Source: Pseudoalteromonas sp. NC201 (lineage in GTDB: Bacteria > Pseudomonadota > Gammaproteobacteria > Enterobacterales > Alteromonadaceae). Taken from it: DNA of 64,000 nucleotides. Shown here in pieces: positions 8,842 to 20,574 of the stretch. The stretch spans positions 1,542,987 through 1,606,986 of the forward strand of contig NZ_CP022522.1 in the NCBI RefSeq assembly GCF_002850255.1, in the 5' to 3' direction. Within the stretch, counting starts at the first letter, position 1. Every line of letters starts with the position of its first letter. The position numbers and the translations under genes were made by a program. Under the pieces are notes generated by a model. That model was not told the origin of the DNA, did no database searches, and saw only the letters and a program-made list of their open reading frames with translations.

Positions 8842-11800
8842 ATGTTATACGACTCAAAATTAGAAAAAGATAACTGTGGATTTGGCTTGATTGCGCATGT
8901 AAGCGGTCAGCCAAGTCACAAATTGATCCGTACAGCAATCACAGGTTTGGACCGCATGCAGCACCGAGGTGGTATTTCTGCAGATGGCAAAACCGGTGAT
9001 GGTTGTGGACTGTTATTACAAAAACCGGATAGTTTTTTCCGTGCCGTCGCAGCTGAAAACGATTGGCATGTGGGCAAAAACTATGCGGTAGGTATGCTAT
9101 TTTTAAATCAGGACCATGAGCTTGCAGCTGCGGCTGAGAAAGTGATCAGTGAAGAATTAGAAAAAGAAACATTGACGCTCATAGGTTGGCGTGAAGTACC
9201 CACCGATCCATCTATGTTAGGACCTATTGCTAAAGCACAATTACCGCAGTTTAAACAGGTTTTTGTCGGTGCGCCTGAAGGGTGGCGTCCTAAAGATTTA
9301 GAGCGTCGTCTATATATAGCAAGACGACGCATCGAAAAGCGTTTAGAACAAGATGAGCAGTTTTATATTTGTAGTTTGTCTGGTTTAGTGACTATCTACA
9401 AAGGCTTAATGATGCCAGCGGATTTACCGAATTTTTATACGGATCTGGCTGATATGCGGATGACCAGTGCGATTTGTGTATTCCATCAGCGCTTTTCAAC
9501 CAATACACAGCCTCGATGGCCGTTGGCGCAACCGTTCCGCTATTTAGCTCACAATGGTGAGATCAATACTATTGAAGGTAACCGTCAGTGGGCGAGAGCA
9601 CGAGCTTACAAGTTCGCGTCACCGTTGTTACCAGACTTGCAAAATGCGGCACCGTTTGTCAATGAAACGGGTTCTGACTCGTCTAGTTTAGATAACATGC
9701 TAGAGCTATTTTTAGCTGGTGGCATGGACTTATTCCGCGCTATGCGTATGTTAGTGCCACCTGCATGGCAGAAAAATCGCGCCATGGATGAAGACTTACG
9801 CGCATTCTATGACTTTAACTCCATGCATATGGAACCGTGGGATGGACCAGCTGGCATCGTGATGTCTGATGGGCGCTTTGCTGCCTGTAATTTGGACCGC
9901 AACGGTCTTCGTCCTGCCCGTTATGTGATCACACAAGACGGCTTTATTACGCTTGCCTCAGAGGTGGGCATTTGGGATTACGCGCCAGATGAAGTTATCG
10001 AAAAAGGTCGCGTGGGTCCCGGTGAATTACTGGTGGTTGATACCTTACATGGCAAGATTTGGCAGTCCGATGAAATCGATCAAGATTTGAAATCCAGGCA
10101 TCCATACAAAACTTGGCTTGAGCAAAACGTTAAGCGTTTAACGCCATTTGAAGCACTAGATGAAAAAGCGGCTGGCAAGCGCGATCTTGACGATGAAACC
10201 TTGTTGACCTATCAGAAGCAGTTTGGTTATACCAACGAAGAGCTCGACCAAGTTATTCGCGTGATGGGTGAAAATGGCCAAGAAGCAACTGGTTCAATGG
10301 GTGACGATACGCCATTTGCAGTGCTATCTGAAGGACACCGTTCGATATTTGACTATTTCCGCCAGAAGTTTGCTCAGGTCACGAACCCGCCAATCGATCC
10401 GTTACGAGAAAATCATGTAATGTCACTGGCGACTTGTATTGGTCGCGAGCAAAACGTTTTCAACGAAACCACAGGTCATGCTAAACGGTTGCAGTTTGCC
10501 TCGCCGGTACTGACTTATTCTGATATGCAGCAGCTATTAACCGCCGATGATGACCATTACTGTGCGTGTAAAATTTCATTGATTTACGAGATTGAAGAGT
10601 CTTTGCAAGATGCAATCAAGCGTATTTGTGATGAGGCTGTTGCAAAAGCAGGCTCCGGGTGCGTGATGTTAGTGCTCAGTGACCGAGAAATTGCTGCAGG
10701 TAAACAAGTTATCCCAGCGGCGATGGCCGTGGGGGCAGTACAAAGGCGACTAGTGGATGGCAACCTGCGCTGCGATACCAATATTTTGGTTGAAACAGGT
10801 AGCGTGAGAGATCCGCACCAGTTTGCTGTTCTGTTAGGTTTTGGCGCAACAGCGATTTATCCTTATCTGGCCTACGAAACCCTTGTGGCAATGTGTGATA
10901 AGAAGATCATTAAAAAGTCTTACCGCGAGGTGACTCTGTCTTATCGCGGCGCGATTAACAAAGGTTTATACAAGATCATGTCGAAGATGGGGATCAGCAC
11001 CATTGCTTCCTATCGTTGTTCGATGTTGTTTGAAGCCGTCGGTTTATCCGATGAGGTGGTTGAATTGTGCTTCAAAGGAGTTGCAAACCGTATTAAAGGT
11101 GCGTGTTTTGACGACTTTGCCTTGGAGCAACAACAACTCAATAAATTGGCATTTAGCAAGCGTAAACTACTATCACACGGTGGATTATTAAAGTATGTGC
11201 ATGGTGGTGAATACCATGCTTATAACCCTGATGTCGTGCAAACTTTGCAGACCGCAGTTCGTTCGGGTAACTATCAAGACTACGTTAAATATTCGGAGCT
11301 GGTAAATAACCGTCCAATTACGAATTTGCGAGATATGCTTAAGCTTAATACGGCGCAACAAGCAATCGACATCAACGATGTTGAGCCTGCGACCGAGCTA
11401 TACAAACGTTTTGACTCGGCCGCAATGAGTATCGGGGCTTTATCTCCGGAGGCACATGAGGCGTTAGCGATTGCGATGAATCGCCTCGGCGGTTGCTCTA
11501 ACTCTGGTGAGGGTGGTGAGGATAAGCTACGTTTTGGTACAGAAAAGAATTCGCGTATTAAGCAAGTTGCTTCTGGCCGATTCGGTGTGACACCACATTA
11601 TTTGCGTTCAGCTGACGTTATTCAAATCAAAGTTGCGCAAGGGGCAAAGCCGGGCGAGGGGGGTCAGCTGCCGGGTGAAAAAGTCACCCCTTATATCGCG
11701 AAGTTACGCTATTCGGTTCCTGGTGTTACTTTGATTTCGCCGCCGCCGCATCACGATATTTATTCGATTGAAGACTTAGCTCAGCTTATTTTTGACCTCA

Positions 11801-13299
11801 AACAGGTCAACCCTGAAGCGATGATCTCGGTCAAACTGGTTTCAGAACCCGGTGTCGGCACGATTGCGACTGGTGTTGCTAAAGCGTATGCCGATCTCAT
11901 TACCATTGCCGGTTATGACGGTGGTACTGGGGCGAGTCCGCTGACATCGGTAAAGTATGCAGGTAGCCCATGGGAGCTTGGCCTTGCTGAAACGCAACAG
12001 GCGTTGGTTGAAAATGGTCTACGCCACCGCATTAGGTTGCAAACAGATGGCGGCTTAAAGACCGGATTAGATATTATTAAAGCGGCAATTTTGGGTGCTG
12101 AGAGCTTTGGTTTTGGTACCGGCCCTATGGTTGCGCTTGGCTGTAAATACCTGCGGATCTGTCACCTTAATAACTGTGCAACCGGTGTTGCTACGCAAGA
12201 TGATACGCTGCGTCAAAAGCATTATCACGGATTGCCAGAAATGGCGATGAACTACTTTAAGTTTATTGCACAAGAGGCTCGTGAACTGATGGCGGCTTTG
12301 GGAGTCACAAAACTCACCGATTTGATTGGGAGAACGGATTTACTTGAAGCCATTGAAGGTAATACTGCGAAGCAGAAAAAGCTCGACTTGAGTCCGCTTC
12401 TAGCGAAGCCGAACAATCCGTCAAATGAAGCGCTGTACTGCACGCATACTAATCCGTCACATTACAGTGGTGCGTTGAACGAAAGCTTACTTGCGAAAGC
12501 GAAGACGGCAATCGACGAAATGACAGGTATCTCGCTGGTGAGCCGTATATCCAATACGGATCGCTCTATCGGTGCAATGTTGTCTGGTTATATCGCCAGC
12601 AAGCATGGTAACCAAGGTATGGCAGCGGATCCAATCGCACTTGAGTTACATGGTACAGCAGGGCAATCGTTTGGGGTTTGGAACGCCGGTGGCCTTGAAA
12701 TGACATTAGTCGGTGATGCTAACGATTACGTTGGTAAAGGGATGGCTGGTGGAAAGCTAGTCGTGCGTCCTCCTGTCGGCTCAAGCTTTGCCTCTCATCA
12801 GGCGGCTATCATTGGTAACACCTGTTTATATGGCGCGACTGGCGGCAAATTGTTTGCTGCAGGCCGAGCAGGCGAGCGTTTTGCCGTACGTAACTCGGGT
12901 GTACAAGCGGTTGTTGAAGGGCTTGGTGATAATGGTTGCGAATACATGACGGGAGGCGTGGTGTGTGTGCTTGGTCAAGTTGGCGTTAACTTTGGCGCAG
13001 GCATGACCGGTGGTTTTGCCTATGTACTTGATGAAGAAAGTGATTTTGATAAGCGGATCAACCCTGAGTTGGTCGAGCTGGTAGACCTCAAAGCGCTGGC
13101 ATCGCACCAAGAGCATCTACGCGGTTTGATTGCAGAGCATCTAGATTTAACGAGCTCAACTCGAGCTGAGCAGATCTTAGCTAACTTTGAGTTGTATTTG
13201 CCAATGTTTAAATTGGTAAAGCCAAAGTCGAGCGATTTAAACAGTTTACTTGGCCACCGAGCGCGTAGTAGCGCTGAGCTAAGAATTCAGGCGCAGTAG
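8842..13299 (+). CDS. gltB: Glutamate synthase [NADPH] large subunit
   Basis: The 1485-residue alpha subunit makes two glutamates from glutamine and 2-oxoglutarate. After a short 11-residue propeptide the N-terminal glutaminase nucleophile is C12 (CGFGLIAHV). The glutaminase domain is followed by the central domain and by the FMN-binding TIM barrel ([37 protein letters not shown]). The 3Fe-4S cluster site is C-x5-C-x4-C ([12 protein letters not shown]), and a C-terminal Gly-rich beta-helix ([20 protein letters not shown]) ends the protein. GGGGAGG precedes the ATG. gltD starts 9 nt after the stop, so the two are one operon. The likely control by ArgR is described under the upstream boxes. Confidence 0.98.
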   Translation: MLYDSKLEKDNCGFGLIAHVSGQPSHKLIRTAITGLDRMQHRGGISADGKTGDGCGLLLQKPDSFFRAVAAENDWHVGKNYAVGMLFLNQDHELAAAAEKVISEELEKETLTLIGWREVPTDPSMLGPIAKAQLPQFKQVFVGAPEGWRPKDLERRLYIARRRIEKRLEQDEQFYICSLSGLVTIYKGLMMPADLPNFYTDLADMRMTSAICVFHQRFSTNTQPRWPLAQPFRYLAHNGEINTIEGNRQWARARAYKFASPLLPDLQNAAPFVNETGSDSSSLDNMLELFLAGGMDLFRAMRMLVPPAWQKNRAMDEDLRAFYDFNSMHMEPWDGPAGIVMSDGRFAACNLDRNGLRPARYVITQDGFITLASEVGIWDYAPDEVIEKGRVGPGELLVVDTLHGKIWQSDEIDQDLKSRHPYKTWLEQNVKRLTPFEALDEKAAGKRDLDDETLLTYQKQFGYTNEELDQVIRVMGENGQEATGSMGDDTPFAVLSEGHRSIFDYFRQKFAQVTNPPIDPLRENHVMSLATCIGREQNVFNETTGHAKRLQFASPVLTYSDMQQLLTADDDHYCACKISLIYEIEESLQDAIKRICDEAVAKAGSGCVMLVLSDREIAAGKQVIPAAMAVGAVQRRLVDGNLRCDTNILVETGSVRDPHQFAVLLGFGATAIYPYLAYETLVAMCDKKIIKKSYREVTLSYRGAINKGLYKIMSKMGISTIASYRCSMLFEAVGLSDEVVELCFKGVANRIKGACFDDFALEQQQLNKLAFSKRKLLSHGGLLKYVHGGEYHAYNPDVVQTLQTAVRSGNYQDYVKYSELVNNRPITNLRDMLKLNTAQQAIDINDVEPATELYKRFDSAAMSIGALSPEAHEALAIAMNRLGGCSNSGEGGEDKLRFGTEKNSRIKQVASGRFGVTPHYLRSADVIQIKVAQGAKPGEGGQLPGEKVTPYIAKLRYSVPGVTLISPPPHHDIYSIEDLAQLIFDLKQVNPEAMISVKLVSEPGVGTIATGVAKAYADLITIAGYDGGTGASPLTSVKYAGSPWELGLAETQQALVENGLRHRIRLQTDGGLKTGLDIIKAAILGAESFGFGTGPMVALGCKYLRICHLNNCATGVATQDDTLRQKHYHGLPEMAMNYFKFIAQEARELMAALGVTKLTDLIGRTDLLEAIEGNTAKQKKLDLSPLLAKPNNPSNEALYCTHTNPSHYSGALNESLLAKAKTAIDEMTGISLVSRISNTDRSIGAMLSGYIASKHGNQGMAADPIALELHGTAGQSFGVWNAGGLEMTLVGDANDYVGKGMAGGKLVVRPPVGSSFASHQAAIIGNTCLYGATGGKLFAAGRAGERFAVRNSGVQAVVEGLGDNGCEYMTGGVVCVLGQVGVNFGAGMTGGFAYVLDEESDFDKRINPELVELVDLKALASHQEHLRGLIAEHLDLTSSTRAEQILANFELYLPMFKLVKPKSSDLNSLLGHRARSSAELRIQAQ

Positions 13300-14724
<1,425 letters not shown>

Positions 14725-14743
14725 CGCTTTTGTCGTTCACAAA

Positions 14744-14776
14744 CCCCAACTACATTCATTGTAGCTGGGGTTTTTT
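14744..14776 (+). terminator. Terminator of gltBD
   Basis: CCCCAACTACA (14744-14754) pairs with TGTAGCTGGGG (14760-14770, one bulged mismatch) and is followed by TTTTTT. Confidence 0.92.
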
Positions 14777-14821
14777 ATTTGAATTTTGCGTAGGGACTGT
14801 TTATCTTTTAAGTTTGTTTTT

Positions 14822-15060
14822 GCAGCAGTTTGATTGGTGTTTATACAAGGCAGAGTCTGCGTAGCATAGTTGTTCTATGTGAGTCAGGCGATAACACAGT
14901 AGAAATGCCAATCAAGCGCTGCCCTTTGGGTTCACCTGAGTGTGCTTTGTTCATTGTTGCTCAACTTTTACCTAGATTACTAGGCGGCAAGTTGAGCGTC
15001 GCGACCAAAACGCACTCAGAAGAACAAAAATCAAACAGCAAAGGTCAACAGGCCCTTGTT
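14822..15060. repeat. Structured intergenic element, candidate dispersed repeat
   Basis: The stretch has two nested inverted repeats. GCAGCAGTTTGATTGG (14822-14837) faces CCAATCAAGCGCTGC (14908-14922) around an inner CATAG-ttgtt-CTATG. GCTCAACTT (14959-14967) faces AAGTTGAGC (14989-14997) around CCTAG-N4-CTAGG. A frame of 79 codons crosses it, but it looks like read-through of structured DNA, not a protein. The organisation resembles mobile non-coding repeats that I believe are common between genes in Alteromonadales; copy number cannot be tested here. Confidence 0.5.
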
Positions 15061-15116
15061 AGCCACTAACTTAATTTTACTCAACATGTATTTATCAATA
15101 GTGTTAAGGAAAGATC

Positions 15117-15512
15117 ATGAATGAAACAATAAACTCAGGCGCTGATGCGGTCACTGCAAAGATAGCGAGTGTAAACGATTGGCGTGCAGTGGTATTGCAG
15201 CAGGTCAGAAGTCTGATCCTAAGTGTTGATAAAGAGGTAGAAGAAGATATCAAGTGGCGTAAGCCAAGCAACCCAACAGGAGTGCCTGTCTGGTCAAAAG
15301 CTGGCATGATCTGCACGGGCGAAGTATACAAAGATAAGGTCAAACTTACCTTTGCATACGGTGCAAAGTTTGAAGATGAGCACCAGTTATTCAATACAGG
15401 GTTTGCAGGTAACACTCGACGGGCGATTGATATAAAACAGCAGGACACCATCAATGAAGCCCATTTCTGTACATTGATCCGCGCAGCAATTCGGTATAAC
15501 GCTGCGCGTTAA
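15117..15512 (+). CDS. DUF1801 domain-containing protein
   Basis: The 131-residue protein resembles the DUF1801/YdhG family of small cytosolic proteins. Segments such as EDIKWRKPSNPTGVPVWSKAGMICTGEVYKDKVKLTFAYGA are typical, and the C-terminal RRAIDIKQQDTINEAHFCTLIRAAI completes the fold. The molecular role of the family is unknown. AAGGAAA lies about 6 nt before the ATG. The gene is isolated between the repeat element and the 3' end of recN, which runs the other way. Confidence 0.8.
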   Translation: MNETINSGADAVTAKIASVNDWRAVVLQQVRSLILSVDKEVEEDIKWRKPSNPTGVPVWSKAGMICTGEVYKDKVKLTFAYGAKFEDEHQLFNTGFAGNTRRAIDIKQQDTINEAHFCTLIRAAIRYNAAR

Positions 15513-15540
15513 TCAACAGGAGCAATCAGCCTGATAACGG

Positions 15541-17217
15541 CTAAGCACTTTGTACTTGTAATAATTCTTTTGCACTCGCTCTTGTCGTGTCACTTATTTT
15601 ATCTCCACCAATTAACCTTGCTATTTCATCAATGCGTTGGCTTTCTGCCATTGGGGTCATTTTGGTAAAGGTTTCGCCATGTTCTACCCGTTTTGCGACA
15701 AAGAACTGGTTGTGACCACTGCATGCCACTTGCGGTAAATGGGTAACACAAATAACTTGCGTGGACTGGCCAAGCTGACGTAGCAATTTACCTACGGTTG
15801 CAGCCGTTGGACCTGATATCCCTACATCAACTTCATCGAAAATCAAAGTGGGTGTCGTAACGCGTGTTGCGATAATCACTTGAATGGCTAAGCTTATCCG
15901 AGATAGTTCACCACCCGAGGCAACTTTGCCCATAGGCTGTAAAGGTTGGCCTGGGTTAGTAGAGACGTAAAATTCAATGTGGTCATACCCAAGAGGGCTC
16001 GGTTTAGCGCCAAGATTAGGCGTTAACTGGATCTCAAATTGACCATCACCCATCGCAAGCTCTTTCATACTTGCAGAAATACGTTCGTTAAGAGATGCAC
16101 TGGCTTGCTGGCGGCTTTGACTTAATCCTTGTGCAGCTTGGTTATAAGCGTTGATGGCTTCAGCAATTTCCTCCTCTAATGCATCCAGTCGTGCAGAATC
16201 AGAGCTAATAGACTCAAGCTCGTGTTGTAGTGCTTGATGGTGCTGATATAGCAATTCTGGCTGAACTTGATGCTTTCTAGCTAAATCTAGAGCTTGAGAG
16301 AGTCTATCTTCTAGCTCTTGTAGTCGCATCGGATCTTGTTCGACTGAATCAGAATAACTGCGGATCTCTCTACTGGCTTCTTCCACTTGTACTGCTGCCT
16401 CTTCAAGCACTTGCGCAATATTCTCAAGGGTTTTGTCAAAACTGGTGAGTTCAGAGAACACTTGTGCACTTTGTTGTAGCTGCGATAGCACAGTCTGCTC
16501 GTCATTTTCATAAAGGCGAGAGAGCTCACGGTGGCATTGTTCTAAAATGGTTTGGCTATGGCTTAGGCGTGAATGTTCGGTCTCAATATCTTCATATTCG
16601 CCTTCTTGTAGGGCAAACTCGTCAAGCTCCGCTACTTGGTACTCAAGAAGTTGTTTTTTTGCGGCTTGTGCCTGCTGTGACTTTTGTAGTTCGGCATATT
16701 CTTTTTGCAGTTTATGGTAGTGATTATATTGCCCCTTAACTGCTTGTAACAAAGTCGTGTGGTTAGCATAGGCATCTAGCAAGTGCAGTTGATATTCTGG
16801 CTTTAGCAGTAGCTGATGGGCGTGTTGTCCATAGATTGCAATAAGATGTTGCCCAAGCTCTTTTTGCTGGCCAGCAGTAACAGGGGAGCCATTGATGTAG
16901 CTTTTACTACGCCCACTTTTACTAATAACACGACGAAGAATACATTCATTCTCTTCGTTATCTAGCATATGCTCCGTTAGAAAGCGTTTGGCAGCTGGGA
17001 GATTTGAAACATCAAACTGAGCAGAGATATCCGCTTTGTCGGTACCTGGACGAATAGCAGAAGGATCAGCGCGCTCACCGAGACATAAAGAAAGCGCATC
17101 AATTGCAATGGACTTACCTGCGCCTGTTTCACCTGTAATTGCGGTCATGCCACAATGCCAGTCAGTATTTAGCGCACTAACAATAGCAAAATTTTGAATA
17201 TTTAAAGCTAAAAGCAT
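15541..17217 (-). CDS. recN: DNA repair protein RecN
   Basis: The 558-residue protein is an SMC-like ATPase for double-strand break repair. Walker A is GETGAGKS (about residues 29-36), coiled coils rich in Gln and Glu fill the middle, and the C-terminal half has the signature VASGGELSRISLAIQ and Walker B TPTLIFDEVDVGISG. I chose ATG at 17217 (MLLALNIQNFAIV, the family N-terminus); an in-frame GTG three codons upstream lies inside a LexA box. Two perfect CTGT-N8-ACAG boxes precede it, so SOS control is expected. Confidence 0.96.
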   Translation of the reverse strand: MLLALNIQNFAIVSALNTDWHCGMTAITGETGAGKSIAIDALSLCLGERADPSAIRPGTDKADISAQFDVSNLPAAKRFLTEHMLDNEENECILRRVISKSGRSKSYINGSPVTAGQQKELGQHLIAIYGQHAHQLLLKPEYQLHLLDAYANHTTLLQAVKGQYNHYHKLQKEYAELQKSQQAQAAKKQLLEYQVAELDEFALQEGEYEDIETEHSRLSHSQTILEQCHRELSRLYENDEQTVLSQLQQSAQVFSELTSFDKTLENIAQVLEEAAVQVEEASREIRSYSDSVEQDPMRLQELEDRLSQALDLARKHQVQPELLYQHHQALQHELESISSDSARLDALEEEIAEAINAYNQAAQGLSQSRQQASASLNERISASMKELAMGDGQFEIQLTPNLGAKPSPLGYDHIEFYVSTNPGQPLQPMGKVASGGELSRISLAIQVIIATRVTTPTLIFDEVDVGISGPTAATVGKLLRQLGQSTQVICVTHLPQVACSGHNQFFVAKRVEHGETFTKMTPMAESQRIDEIARLIGGDKISDTTRASAKELLQVQSA

Positions 17218-17218
17218 A

Positions 17219-17234
17219 CTGTACACCCTAACAG
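17219..17234 (-). promoter_or_regulatory. LexA (SOS) box proximal to recN
   Basis: CTGTACACCCTAACAG on the plus strand has CTGT and ACAG spaced by 8 nt, the gammaproteobacterial LexA consensus. It ends one base upstream of the recN ATG, so it must overlap the ribosome binding region. Confidence 0.7.
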
Positions 17235-17241
17235 AGAATTA

Positions 17242-17257
17242 CTGTTAATTTATACAG
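17242..17257 (-). promoter_or_regulatory. LexA (SOS) box distal to recN
   Basis: CTGTTAATTTATACAG is a perfect CTGT-N8-ACAG site with an AT-rich core. Its centre is 23 bp from that of the proximal box. Read on the minus strand it contains TATAAA, which could be the recN -10 element, so LexA would cover the promoter. Multiple boxes in front of recN are also known from E. coli. Confidence 0.85.
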
Positions 17258-17312
17258 TATTTTGTTGTTTAGCAACTCAAATTAAAAAATTCTGCTAAAA
17301 ATAATAGCAAGA

Positions 17313-17894
17313 TTAACCGACGGCATGCTCTTTTACTAAGGCTGCTGCTTGCTTTTGTTGGTTGGATGGCTCTGAGCTAGTTAGTTCTGGTGAGTCTAAT
17401 ACATCTTCATCTTGCTGTTGTGCTGGTGTTTCAGGTGTTTGAATGCGAGCAATGAGGGCCGGGAGCATCTCGCGATAGAAATCGCGATTATAGGCAATGC
17501 CTGCCGTGGGTAATTCGGCAACAAAATATTGTAATTGCTCAGCAAGCAAATCCATATTGCCATTTGAGCGACACTTGTTAAGCTCGTTTGTCACTGAATA
17601 GATAAATAACTCAGACACTTTTTCCAGTTGCGCTAAGTTTTCTTCCGAGTGGACTTGAACGACAAAAAAGTTGCCAACAATTGCATTGATCTGCGGTGCG
17701 TATTTTGGCCTTAAAATCTTCGCTTCGACGAATTCAGCAACTTTAAGTTTAAAGTTGCTACTAATCACTTTTAAACGATCGTTAAAGGCTTTTTTTTCCG
17801 CTTCACGGGCTTTTCTTCTGTTATTTTCAATCACTAAATACACTGAAAGTATAGTGATAAGCAGCGCCAATGTGAAAAATACAACGTAAGCCAT
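17313..17894 (-). CDS. Unknown membrane-anchored protein
   Basis: I do not recognise this 193-residue protein. An N-terminal transmembrane helix (about residues 3-23, AYVVFFTLALLITILSVYLVI) is followed by a basic cytoplasmic helix (NNRRKAREAEKKAF), a helical central domain (about 45-150) and a Gln/Pro/Glu-rich tail. The lack of a cleavage site suggests a single-pass inner-membrane protein with the bulk in the cytoplasm. It lies between recN and nadK on the same strand and could be cotranscribed with nadK, 62 nt upstream. No function can be assigned. Confidence 0.7.
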   Translation of the reverse strand: MAYVVFFTLALLITILSVYLVIENNRRKAREAEKKAFNDRLKVISSNFKLKVAEFVEAKILRPKYAPQINAIVGNFFVVQVHSEENLAQLEKVSELFIYSVTNELNKCRSNGNMDLLAEQLQYFVAELPTAGIAYNRDFYREMLPALIARIQTPETPAQQQDEDVLDSPELTSSEPSNQQKQAAALVKEHAVG

Positions 17895-17956
17895 TTTATT
17901 GTTATTTACCTAAATTAGAAAAATTAACCAAGGTTATTTTGCGTAACTTTGCGTGC

Positions 17957-18841
17957 TTAGTAAAGCCTACTGCCCCAATTTAATTTCTGTCTAAGAACAT
18001 TGTAGTAGGAGTAGCATTTAGGGTGGATCAATCTTAGTCTTTTCTCCGCTTTTTTGATGATAACCTCGTCGCCAGGTAGCACAGCCAGTACAACATGGCT
18101 GTCACAACTTACTTGTAAGCTGTCGGTATTTTCTAGACTTAACTTAAGTTTGACTTCTTTTTCTGCATCCACCACTAAAGGCCGGCTGGATAAGGTATGC
18201 GGAAACATAGGCACCAAAGAAATAGCGTCGAGTTCTGGGGTTAAAATAGGCCCGCCACCAGAAAGCGAGTAAGCGGTTGACCCCGTCGGTGTCGAGACAA
18301 TTAAACCGTCTGAGCGCTGGGAAAATACAAAGTCGTCGTTGATAAAGGCCTCAAATTCAATCATATGAGCAACCTTATCAGCGTGTAATACGGCTTCGTT
18401 CATTGCTAAATTTGCGCTTTTAAGTTGGTGATGTCGATATACTGCCACCTCTAACAGAAATCTCGATTCTTCAATAAATTGGCCGCTTAACACCGCTTCT
18501 AGCTGCGCTTCAAAGCCTTCGGGGTTCAAATCTGTCAAAAAGCCTAAGTTACCGCGGTTAACCCCAATCACGGCGACATCAAAACGAGCTAGTACTCTCG
18601 CCGCACCAAGCATGTTACCGTCACCACCAACAACAATAGCAAGATCGCAGCGTTTACCTAGTTCAACTAACTCGACAACAGCGTCTTCGTCTAACGACTT
18701 TATTTGCTCCGCAACGCGATCTTCTACGAGTACTTCATATCCTAATGCTTGCAAAAATGTGTAGAGTCGTTGTAAGGTCGTCCCCGCGCCTTCGTGGTTG
18801 GGTTTGCCAATTAAGCCGATGGTGTTAAACGTGGTCGTCAT
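17957..18841 (-). CDS. nadK: NAD kinase
   Basis: The 294-residue enzyme phosphorylates NAD to NADP. The catalytic [11 protein letters not shown] motif, [20 protein letters not shown] and the glycine-rich [16 protein letters not shown] stretch are all present in order. Length matches the usual 290-300 residues. As in E. coli, nadK and recN lie on one strand with grpE on the other, although here an extra gene sits between nadK and recN, and an hrcA-like gene between nadK and grpE. Confidence 0.97.
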   Translation of the reverse strand: MTTTFNTIGLIGKPNHEGAGTTLQRLYTFLQALGYEVLVEDRVAEQIKSLDEDAVVELVELGKRCDLAIVVGGDGNMLGAARVLARFDVAVIGVNRGNLGFLTDLNPEGFEAQLEAVLSGQFIEESRFLLEVAVYRHHQLKSANLAMNEAVLHADKVAHMIEFEAFINDDFVFSQRSDGLIVSTPTGSTAYSLSGGGPILTPELDAISLVPMFPHTLSSRPLVVDAEKEVKLKLSLENTDSLQVSCDSHVVLAVLPGDEVIIKKAEKRLRLIHPKCYSYYNVLRQKLNWGSRLY

Positions 18842-18894
18842 TCAGTCATTTGTCCTTGGTATCTTTGTTGCAAGATTATATTAAAAGCGTAGTG

Positions 18895-18921
18895 CTTGAA
18901 ACTGGCAATTGACACCCATAT
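18895..18921 (+). promoter_or_regulatory. Sigma32-type promoter of the hrcA-like gene
   Basis: CTTGAAA (18895-18901), a 13-bp spacer and CCCATAT (18915-18921) match the heat-shock consensus CTTGAAA-N(11-16)-CCCATnT in every stated position. Transcription would start around 18927-18930, only a few bases before the ATG at 18932, so the mRNA would be nearly leaderless. Confidence 0.72.
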
Positions 18922-18931
18922 TAAAATAATT

Positions 18932-19867
18932 ATGAAACTAAATCCCAGAGATGAACAAATTCTGTGTGCGGTCATGCGCCATTATTGTAATGGTGAAGGG
19001 CAGCCTGTTGCATCCAGCAAAATAGCAAAGCAGGACGGCCTTGCTATTTGTTCTGCAACCGTACGTAATGCAATGGCAAGACTTGAAAATCAAGGCTTAT
19101 TGTATTCGCCGCACACGTCAGCTGGCCGCGTGCCCACCGATCAAGGTGTAAAATTCTGGCTACAGGAGTTTTTTCCTCTGGCTGATGTTGCCGTTCATTG
19201 GCAACCAGATCAATCCGCAATAGTCTCTTTTGCCCACTTATTGAGCCAAAACTTCCAGGTCTGTTGCTGCGTTGGATTACCACAAGTTAGCAGCAAACAA
19301 ATGTTCCGTGTCGAAGTGCTCGATTTTGATCGTAAAAATTGGCTGGTCCTGCTGTTAGACAGAGCGGGGCAATCACACAATATTTGTATAGATAAACCCG
19401 TTGATGACTCCGACGCGTTGCGTTACCAGTTCGCGGCTTGGATGAATACTGTATTCAGTCAACAAACTTTAGTTGAAGGGTTGCACCGAATGCGCGCCAT
19501 GGCACACAGCGCACCGCCGAGTTGTCATCATATTTTGGCCCAGTGGACTAAGCAGTTAAGCCAGCAATTAGGCTCAGATAATGCGATTGTTGTGGGCGAG
19601 CGCTACTTATATAACCGCCTAGAGTTGGATAGAGAGATTAATCTTGGCGTCGGATTTTTAGACCAAGTTGAAGACCGCTTGGCGTTTAAAGACGGTGTAT
19701 CCGTGTTACTTGGCGAAGAGCTAAGCATGCTCGGTTTACATCGCGTAGTGGTGCTTAGTGTGCCGTATTTCTCCAAAGGAGAATATCAAAGTCGCTTTTG
19801 CGTCATTTGCCCTGCGGATTCAAAGATCGAAGCTATCTTGTCGGAATTCAAAAAATTGCCGCAATAA
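18932..19867 (+). CDS. hrcA: HrcA-like heat-shock repressor
   Basis: The 311-residue product has the HrcA winged-helix N-terminus. It begins LNPRDEQILCAVMRHY; the recognition-helix region SATVRNAMARLENQGLLYSPHTSAGRVPTDQG (about residues 45-77) is the family hallmark. The C-terminal part is weaker than in classical HrcA: the usual GxIGxIGPxRM end motif is not recognisable, and the protein is some 30 residues shorter. HrcA normally represses chaperone genes through the CIRCE element. I see no CIRCE (TTAGCACTC-N9-GAGTGCTAA) at hrcA or grpE. I chose ATG at 18932 because the upstream TTG frame overlaps the sigma32-type promoter. There is no ribosome binding site. Confidence 0.7.
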   Translation: MKLNPRDEQILCAVMRHYCNGEGQPVASSKIAKQDGLAICSATVRNAMARLENQGLLYSPHTSAGRVPTDQGVKFWLQEFFPLADVAVHWQPDQSAIVSFAHLLSQNFQVCCCVGLPQVSSKQMFRVEVLDFDRKNWLVLLLDRAGQSHNICIDKPVDDSDALRYQFAAWMNTVFSQQTLVEGLHRMRAMAHSAPPSCHHILAQWTKQLSQQLGSDNAIVVGERYLYNRLELDREINLGVGFLDQVEDRLAFKDGVSVLLGEELSMLGLHRVVVLSVPYFSKGEYQSRFCVICPADSKIEAILSEFKKLPQ

Positions 19868-19870
19868 AGG

Positions 19871-19897
19871 GTTGAAACTCTCATTTCAATCCCCATA
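19871..19897 (+). promoter_or_regulatory. Sigma32-type promoter of grpE
   Basis: GTTGAAA (19871-19877), then CCCCATA (19891-19897) after 13 bp, fits the heat-shock promoter consensus. It starts 4 nt after the hrcA stop. The -35 and spacer also form TTGAAA-ctctca-TTTCAA (19872-19889), a perfect 6+6 inverted repeat that could be an operator. Confidence 0.75.
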
Positions 19898-19932
19898 ATT
19901 ACCGCAGTTGTAAAGAATCGGAGAATCACCAC

Positions 19933-20550
19933 ATGTCTGAGCAGACAAAAGCCCCAGAGCAAGAGCTTGAACAAGAACAAACACAAGCGGAAGCGGAAGT
20001 TGTAGAAGCACAAGCAGAACAACAAACTCAGGAAGAGCAGGCAGAAAATGCGGGTGAGTTGAGCCCAGAAGAAGAAATCGCTGGTCTGTATGCTGAGCTT
20101 GAAACCGCTAAGCAAACTATCGACTCACAAAAAGATAGCGTTGTTCGCGCCGCTGCTGAGCTTGAAAATGTTCGTCGCCGTGCAGCGCAGGATGTTGAAA
20201 AAGCGCATAAATTTGCGCTAGAAAAGTTCTCAAACGAATTACTACCTGTAATCGATAACCTAGAGCGTGCGATTGAGTTTTCTGACAAAGAAAACGAAAC
20301 GTTAAAGCCAGTGCTTGAAGGTATTGATATGACTATCAAGACATTTGCTGATGCCCTTGCTAAATTTGGTGTTGAAGCGGTAAACCCACAGGGTGAAGCA
20401 TTTAACCCAGAGCTACACCAAGCAATGTCAATTCAGCCGAGCAATGATGTATCACCAAATACTGTGCTTGCTGTGATGCAAAAAGGGTATACCTTAAACG
20501 GTCGTCTATTGCGCCCTGCTATGGTGATGGTCTCTAAGGCTGCTGAATAA
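19933..20550 (+). CDS. grpE: Nucleotide exchange factor GrpE
   Basis: The 205-residue protein is the nucleotide exchange factor of DnaK. An unusually long acidic Glu/Gln-rich N-terminal tail (about residues 1-50) is followed by the coiled-coil ([26 protein letters not shown]), the four-helix region ([14 protein letters not shown]) and the C-terminal beta domain with NPELHQAMS and [25 protein letters not shown] lies about 6 nt before the ATG. dnaK is not in the window. The promoter is of the heat-shock type, as expected. Confidence 0.97.
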   Translation: MSEQTKAPEQELEQEQTQAEAEVVEAQAEQQTQEEQAENAGELSPEEEIAGLYAELETAKQTIDSQKDSVVRAAAELENVRRRAAQDVEKAHKFALEKFSNELLPVIDNLERAIEFSDKENETLKPVLEGIDMTIKTFADALAKFGVEAVNPQGEAFNPELHQAMSIQPSNDVSPNTVLAVMQKGYTLNGRLLRPAMVMVSKAAE

Positions 20551-20574
20551 GCAAATTCAATTTAAAAAAGCAGC

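Noticed and set aside
14830..15069. 79-codon plus-strand frame
   Set aside because: It crosses the nested hairpins, has no ribosome binding site, and its composition follows the repeat structure.
18842..19932. CIRCE element for HrcA
   Set aside because: No TTAGCACTC-N9-GAGTGCTAA or close variant is present upstream of hrcA or grpE.
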